From Fluviicola sp. (GTDB taxonomy: Bacteria > Bacteroidota > Bacteroidia > Flavobacteriales_D > Crocinitomicaceae): a stretch of DNA of 64,000 nucleotides. Made by a program: the position numbers and the translations under genes. Shown here piece after piece: positions 60,668 to 64,000 of the stretch (the first letter of the stretch is position 1; every line of letters begins with the position of its first letter). The notes beneath the pieces are model-generated. The model was given only the letters and a program-made list of their open reading frames with translations, was not told the DNA's origin and did no database searches. Location of the stretch: contig NVXV01000002.1 of NCBI GenBank assembly GCA_002734085.1, forward strand, positions 124,001 through 188,000. The letters run 5' to 3'.

Positions 60668-62821
60668 TCAATTCTTAATGACTTTAATGATGCTTTTCTT
60701 GCCTTGATTATTCGATAGTTCAAGAAAATAAATACCTCTTTCACTTTCAATAGGCAACGTAATATACTGTTGTCCTTTCACAGTTGAAGTATAAACAATT
60801 TGCCCTAGTGCATTGCTTAATTTTAACGTCAATTCATTATATACTTCATTTAAATCAATGTTTATTTCACTTTTTGTCGGGTTTGGATATACAGATGTGT
60901 TATTGCTTAAACTATTTTCTGAAATACCTACATTGGCAACTGTAACACAGGAAGAGGTGTCTGTACAACCATTTTCTGTAACAATTACTGCATAGTTACC
61001 ATTGACAGTTGCTGTAAAACTTTGTGCTGTTTCACCCGATATGGTAGCGTTTCCGTTATCACAATCTATCCATTGGTAAGTAGCTCCCGAAACACTAGCT
61101 GTTAAGGTGGGGGAGTTGTTGGTTACAATAACATTTACTGAATTGATTGTTAAATCCAAAGTTATTACGGAGTCACAGCCTGCAGTATTATTTAGTGTAT
61201 GTGTTGCTGTATTGTTACTCGTAGTGTAGGTGTTTCCGTCAATCCATGTAAAGGAATCACAAGCTGTTTGGGTATCTATTCCTGTGTTGGAGTTGGTAAT
61301 TGTGAGATCAAGGGTTACGATAGAGTCACAAGCAGCAGCGTTTGTCAATGTATGTGTAGCAGTATTGTTATTTGAAGTATAGGTGTTTCCATCGATCCAT
61401 GTAAAGGAATCGCATGTTGTTTGGAAATCTGTTCCAGTTGTGGGAGAGTTGACTATAACTTCTACTGTATTGGTGGTGTTAATAGGGCTGTCAATCAATA
61501 CAGGTATGTCACTATTAGCTGTTGTTCCATTTCCTAATTGTCCATAAGAGTTGAATCCCCAAGACCAAAGTGAGCTATCACTATTTATGGATGAACTATG
61601 CACACTTCCTAGATGTATTTGACTCCAGTTGGTAGCCGTACCAATTTGTACGGGGGTGTGTTTATCGGCTGTTGTACCATCGCCTAATTGACCATTGAAA
61701 TTCCCTCCCCACGCCCAAAGGGTGCTATCACTTTTAATAGCTAAGGAATGATAAGTTCCTGCTGATATTTGAATCCAATTATTAGCTGTCTCAATTTGAG
61801 CAGGTGAAAATTGTATATTTGATGTTACTGATCCATCACCTAATTGACCATAGTAATTCCCCCCCCAAGTCCACAGCGAACTATCATTTTTAATCGCCAG
61901 ACTATGGTCATGGCCTGCAACTATTTGACTCCAATTGGTAGATGTTCCTATTTGAATAGGATTATGCCTAGTGGTGGCAGTACCATCACCTAACTGACCA
62001 TAGCCATTATAACCCCACGCCCATAGTGTGCCATCGTTTTTAATGCCCAAACTGTAACTGTTTCCCGCATCTATTTGATTCCAATTGGTATCCGTGCCGA
62101 TTTGTACGGGGGTGTGTTTATCGGTTGTTGTACCATCACCTAATTGACCATCATAATTATATCCCCATGCCCAGAGCGTGCCATCGTTTTTAATGGCTAA
62201 ACAATGATGATTATTTACAGATATTTGGTTCCAATTTGTATTAGTACCGATTTGTATGGGGGTGTGTTTATCGGTTGTCGTACCATCACCTAATTGACCA
62301 GAGTTATTCCCTCCCCATGCCCAGAGTGTGCCATCGTTTTTAATGCCCAGACTGTGCGCACCTCCTGCAGCTATTTGACTCCAATTGGTAGCTGTGCCGA
62401 TTTGTATAGGGGAGTACCTATCGGTTGTTGTGCCGTCGCCTAATTGACCAGAGTTATTCCATCCCCATGCCCAGAGCGTGCTGTCACTTTTGATTCCCAA
62501 GCTGTGTGATTGTCCTGCAGCTATTTTTACAAAAGCTGTGTTCACTTCGTAGGTTATATTATGATTTCCCGCCCCTGCAGAGGAAGGGTCAAAGGTGGCT
62601 GTTCCGTTACCATTATCCATTACTCCTGGACCACTAAAGATTCCGGAGGCGTTGTTGTCTGCTGTTATTGTAATGGCAGAGGAATTCAAGCAAGTTTCTT
62701 GTCCATCTAAAATACCACTAAAGTCCGCTTCCTGAGTATATGAAAGGCTTGTCCAAATTACCCCTAAAAATAGTAAAACAAATTTTGATTTATTTTCCAT
62801 CATAATAGTTTGATTTTTCAT
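60668..62821 (-). CDS. Secreted seven-repeat RCC1 propeller protein with T9SS tail
   Basis: 717 residues. N-terminal signal region (KFVLLFLGVIWTSLSYTQ), an Ig-like strand region to about 95, then seven RCC1 repeats of about 50 residues, each with a HSLxIKxDxTLWAWGxN and GQLGDGT pair, as expected for one closed propeller. Two copies of a roughly 48-residue unit (CDSFTWIDGNTYT) follow, then an Ig-like domain and a type A T9SS domain (VYPNPTKSEINIDL to KSIIKVIKN). It should be displayed on the cell surface or released. Second of seven apparently linked genes. Confidence 0.9.
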   Translation of the reverse strand: MKNQTIMMENKSKFVLLFLGVIWTSLSYTQEADFSGILDGQETCLNSSAITITADNNASGIFSGPGVMDNGNGTATFDPSSAGAGNHNITYEVNTAFVKIAAGQSHSLGIKSDSTLWAWGWNNSGQLGDGTTTDRYSPIQIGTATNWSQIAAGGAHSLGIKNDGTLWAWGGNNSGQLGDGTTTDKHTPIQIGTNTNWNQISVNNHHCLAIKNDGTLWAWGYNYDGQLGDGTTTDKHTPVQIGTDTNWNQIDAGNSYSLGIKNDGTLWAWGYNGYGQLGDGTATTRHNPIQIGTSTNWSQIVAGHDHSLAIKNDSSLWTWGGNYYGQLGDGSVTSNIQFSPAQIETANNWIQISAGTYHSLAIKSDSTLWAWGGNFNGQLGDGTTADKHTPVQIGTATNWSQIHLGSVHSSSINSDSSLWSWGFNSYGQLGNGTTANSDIPVLIDSPINTTNTVEVIVNSPTTGTDFQTTCDSFTWIDGNTYTSNNNTATHTLTNAAACDSIVTLDLTITNSNTGIDTQTACDSFTWIDGNTYTTSNNTATHTLNNTAGCDSVITLDLTINSVNVIVTNNSPTLTASVSGATYQWIDCDNGNATISGETAQSFTATVNGNYAVIVTENGCTDTSSCVTVANVGISENSLSNNTSVYPNPTKSEINIDLNEVYNELTLKLSNALGQIVYTSTVKGQQYITLPIESERGIYFLELSNNQGKKSIIKVIKN
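61480..62530 (-). repeat. Tandem RCC1 repeats, about 150-base period
   Basis: Seven coding repeats. Three stretches of about 50 bases starting at 61645, 62101 and 62251 are almost identical; the last two are exactly 150 bases apart with two differences. Such similarity permits copy-number change by recombination. Confidence 0.8.
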
Positions 62822-62832
62822 TTTAATGAGGT

Positions 62833-64000
62833 TTATTTAATTCGTTTTCCAGTTTTGTCGATGTAAAAAGTTTTCCCATATATATCGTCCTTATTTTCAT
62901 ATAGCTTTACCATTGCCTTGCCATTTGAAAAATCATACGCGTAATCAAACTTTAAAGGTATAGCTACTTTTCCTGTTTTATCGATATAACCGTATTTCTC
63001 TCCTAGTGTTACAACTGCAAAACCTTCATTAAATTCATTAACATGGTCATATTTTAATGGTGTTATTTCTTTTCCATTTTCATCAAGAAACTGCCATTTG
63101 TTGTTATGTTTTACGTTTACAAGACCATCTGAAAAATAACCTACTTCATCATACTTTACAGGAATTACTTCATTTCCGATATTGTCAATAAAACCCCACT
63201 TATTATTGAGTTTTACATATACAAGTCTATTCCCTGTCTTAAAACCATTTTCTTGAATATAGTCGTATTTTATGGGTATGATTTCTTTTCCTGTGGAATC
63301 TATAAATCCTATTTTACCATTTAGGTTTACTTTTGCCACTCCTCTGTAGAAGTAACTCATACTATTATATTTCAGTGGTATCTTAACCTTTCCTGAAGTG
63401 TTGATTACGCCATAATGAGGAACATATTGAAACTCTTCAACGCCATCATAAACCCCCAAACTTATACTGTCTCCTCTTACTGCTACAATAGCTGTCCCTT
63501 TTAAAAAGGAGTCTGCTTTTATATATCTAACTGGAATTACAATTTTTCCTTTTTTATTGATATAACCATGTTTATATCCCCTTTCTCCATCTAAAACAGA
63601 AACCAATGCTAGGCCATCCGGAAAATATTCCTGCATGCCATTCTCATTGATAGTGCCTTCAATATTATCATAAATTAGAGGTATAATTTCTTTACCATTT
63701 GCGTCTATGATTCCCTTTTTTGACACAGAACTGTATAATTCTTTATCATAATATGGCACACTTGCCACTTTTGTAAAACCGTCGGTAAAGGGAATGTAAA
63801 TTGAACTGTATTTAACTGGAGTTATTCTACCGGATTTGTCCACCAAACCATATTTTTTGAAATTATAATATTTTGGCACATTAGGTAGATTATCAGGGTT
63901 ATTTAATAAACTATCCTTAACAGAGACCATCCATATGTTCTCATCAAAATGTTTTACACCATCATAGCTGATAGCTGTTATTTCTTTTCCTTTTCTATTG
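62833..64000 (-). CDS. WG-repeat protein, N-terminus outside window
   Basis: At least 388 residues; an ATG exists at 63930 but the frame continues upstream with another WG-type unit (NRKGKEITAISYDGVKHFDE) to the window edge, so the gene is partial. About eight to ten WG units are visible, for example GFIDNIGNEVIPVKYDEVGY and GYIDKTGKVAIPLKFDYAYD. WG domains are strand-rich repeats with unknown ligands. It ends 11 bases before the RCC1 gene and probably belongs to the same transcript. Confidence 0.88.
   Translation of the reverse strand, partial: NRKGKEITAISYDGVKHFDENIWMVSVKDSLLNNPDNLPNVPKYYNFKKYGLVDKSGRITPVKYSSIYIPFTDGFTKVASVPYYDKELYSSVSKKGIIDANGKEIIPLIYDNIEGTINENGMQEYFPDGLALVSVLDGERGYKHGYINKKGKIVIPVRYIKADSFLKGTAIVAVRGDSISLGVYDGVEEFQYVPHYGVINTSGKVKIPLKYNSMSYFYRGVAKVNLNGKIGFIDSTGKEIIPIKYDYIQENGFKTGNRLVYVKLNNKWGFIDNIGNEVIPVKYDEVGYFSDGLVNVKHNNKWQFLDENGKEITPLKYDHVNEFNEGFAVVTLGEKYGYIDKTGKVAIPLKFDYAYDFSNGKAMVKLYENKDDIYGKTFYIDKTGKRIK

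Noticed and set aside
61480-62530. Regular repeats as a CRISPR or minisatellite
   Set aside because: The 150-base period is in frame and encodes RCC1 blades.
1-64000. tRNA, rRNA, riboswitch, transposase or integrase
   Set aside because: Scanned the gaps by eye; no tRNA-like fold with TTCGA loop and CCA end, no known riboswitch core and no mobile-element gene was found. A covariance-model search could still reveal an RNA I missed.

Overview
The window looks like chromosomal DNA of a low-GC Bacteroidota member, most likely order Flavobacteriales (a Crocinitomicaceae- or Cryomorphaceae-like lineage is my guess, not shown). The reasons are: a TonB-dependent receptor, C-terminal type IX secretion (T9SS) sorting domains, PorV-like barrels, a BshA for bacillithiol, DNA polymerase III alpha with a fused N-terminal exonuclease, almost no Shine-Dalgarno sequences, and many TAnnTTTG -7 promoter elements. 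I see no rRNA, tRNA, CRISPR array, transposase or prophage.

Layout. 1-8246: a truncated TonB-dependent receptor, a 1400-residue T9SS-type secreted protein and a PorV/PorQ-like barrel in one operon. 8272-16035: greA with a hairpin leader and a HIT protein, ruvC, a membrane protein plus glycosyltransferase, an MntP-like pump, an AtoE-like transporter, an unknown protein and lhgO. 16036-20400: dnaE with fused exonuclease. 20401-20793: a gene-free block of short repeats. 20794-25060: small envelope genes, a DUF493 protein, and a TPR protein with a membrane partner. 25355-30389: an unusual SDR with a zinc-ribbon-like N-terminus, a phosphate-selective-type porin preceded by a strong Shine-Dalgarno, a DUF4136 lipoprotein, and a YjdI/YjdJ/VOC trio. 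30722-34461: a baeRF-like protein, a permease, two small ORFs, and a VanW-like gene interrupted by one in-frame TAA. 34588-37412: a T9SS-exported M1 peptidase and ruvX.

37436-42397 is a compact minus-strand operon (small membrane protein, mutL, two rhomboid proteases, an EEP-family enzyme). 42634-49419 holds a GH3/beta-lactamase fusion, bshA, and a membrane protein abutting a PrsW-like protease. 49476-53919 holds a pseudo-receiver/adenylate cyclase/HD protein, a divergent ferredoxin/acyl-CoA reductase pair, fabG and a 49-residue ORF. 53976-56423 is a fused alpha/beta 2-oxoacid dehydrogenase E1.

The most accessory-looking part is 56705-64000, all on the minus strand with gaps of at most about 30 bases: a WG-repeat protein (running off the window), a secreted seven-repeat RCC1 protein with a T9SS tail, a secreted WG-like protein, two GNAT-fold acyltransferases, a three-helix PQ-loop membrane protein and an ATP-grasp ligase. 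The last four overlap or nearly touch and have the parts of a small pathway (acyl transfer, ligation, transport). I do not recognise it as a described system and consider it the best candidate for something new here.
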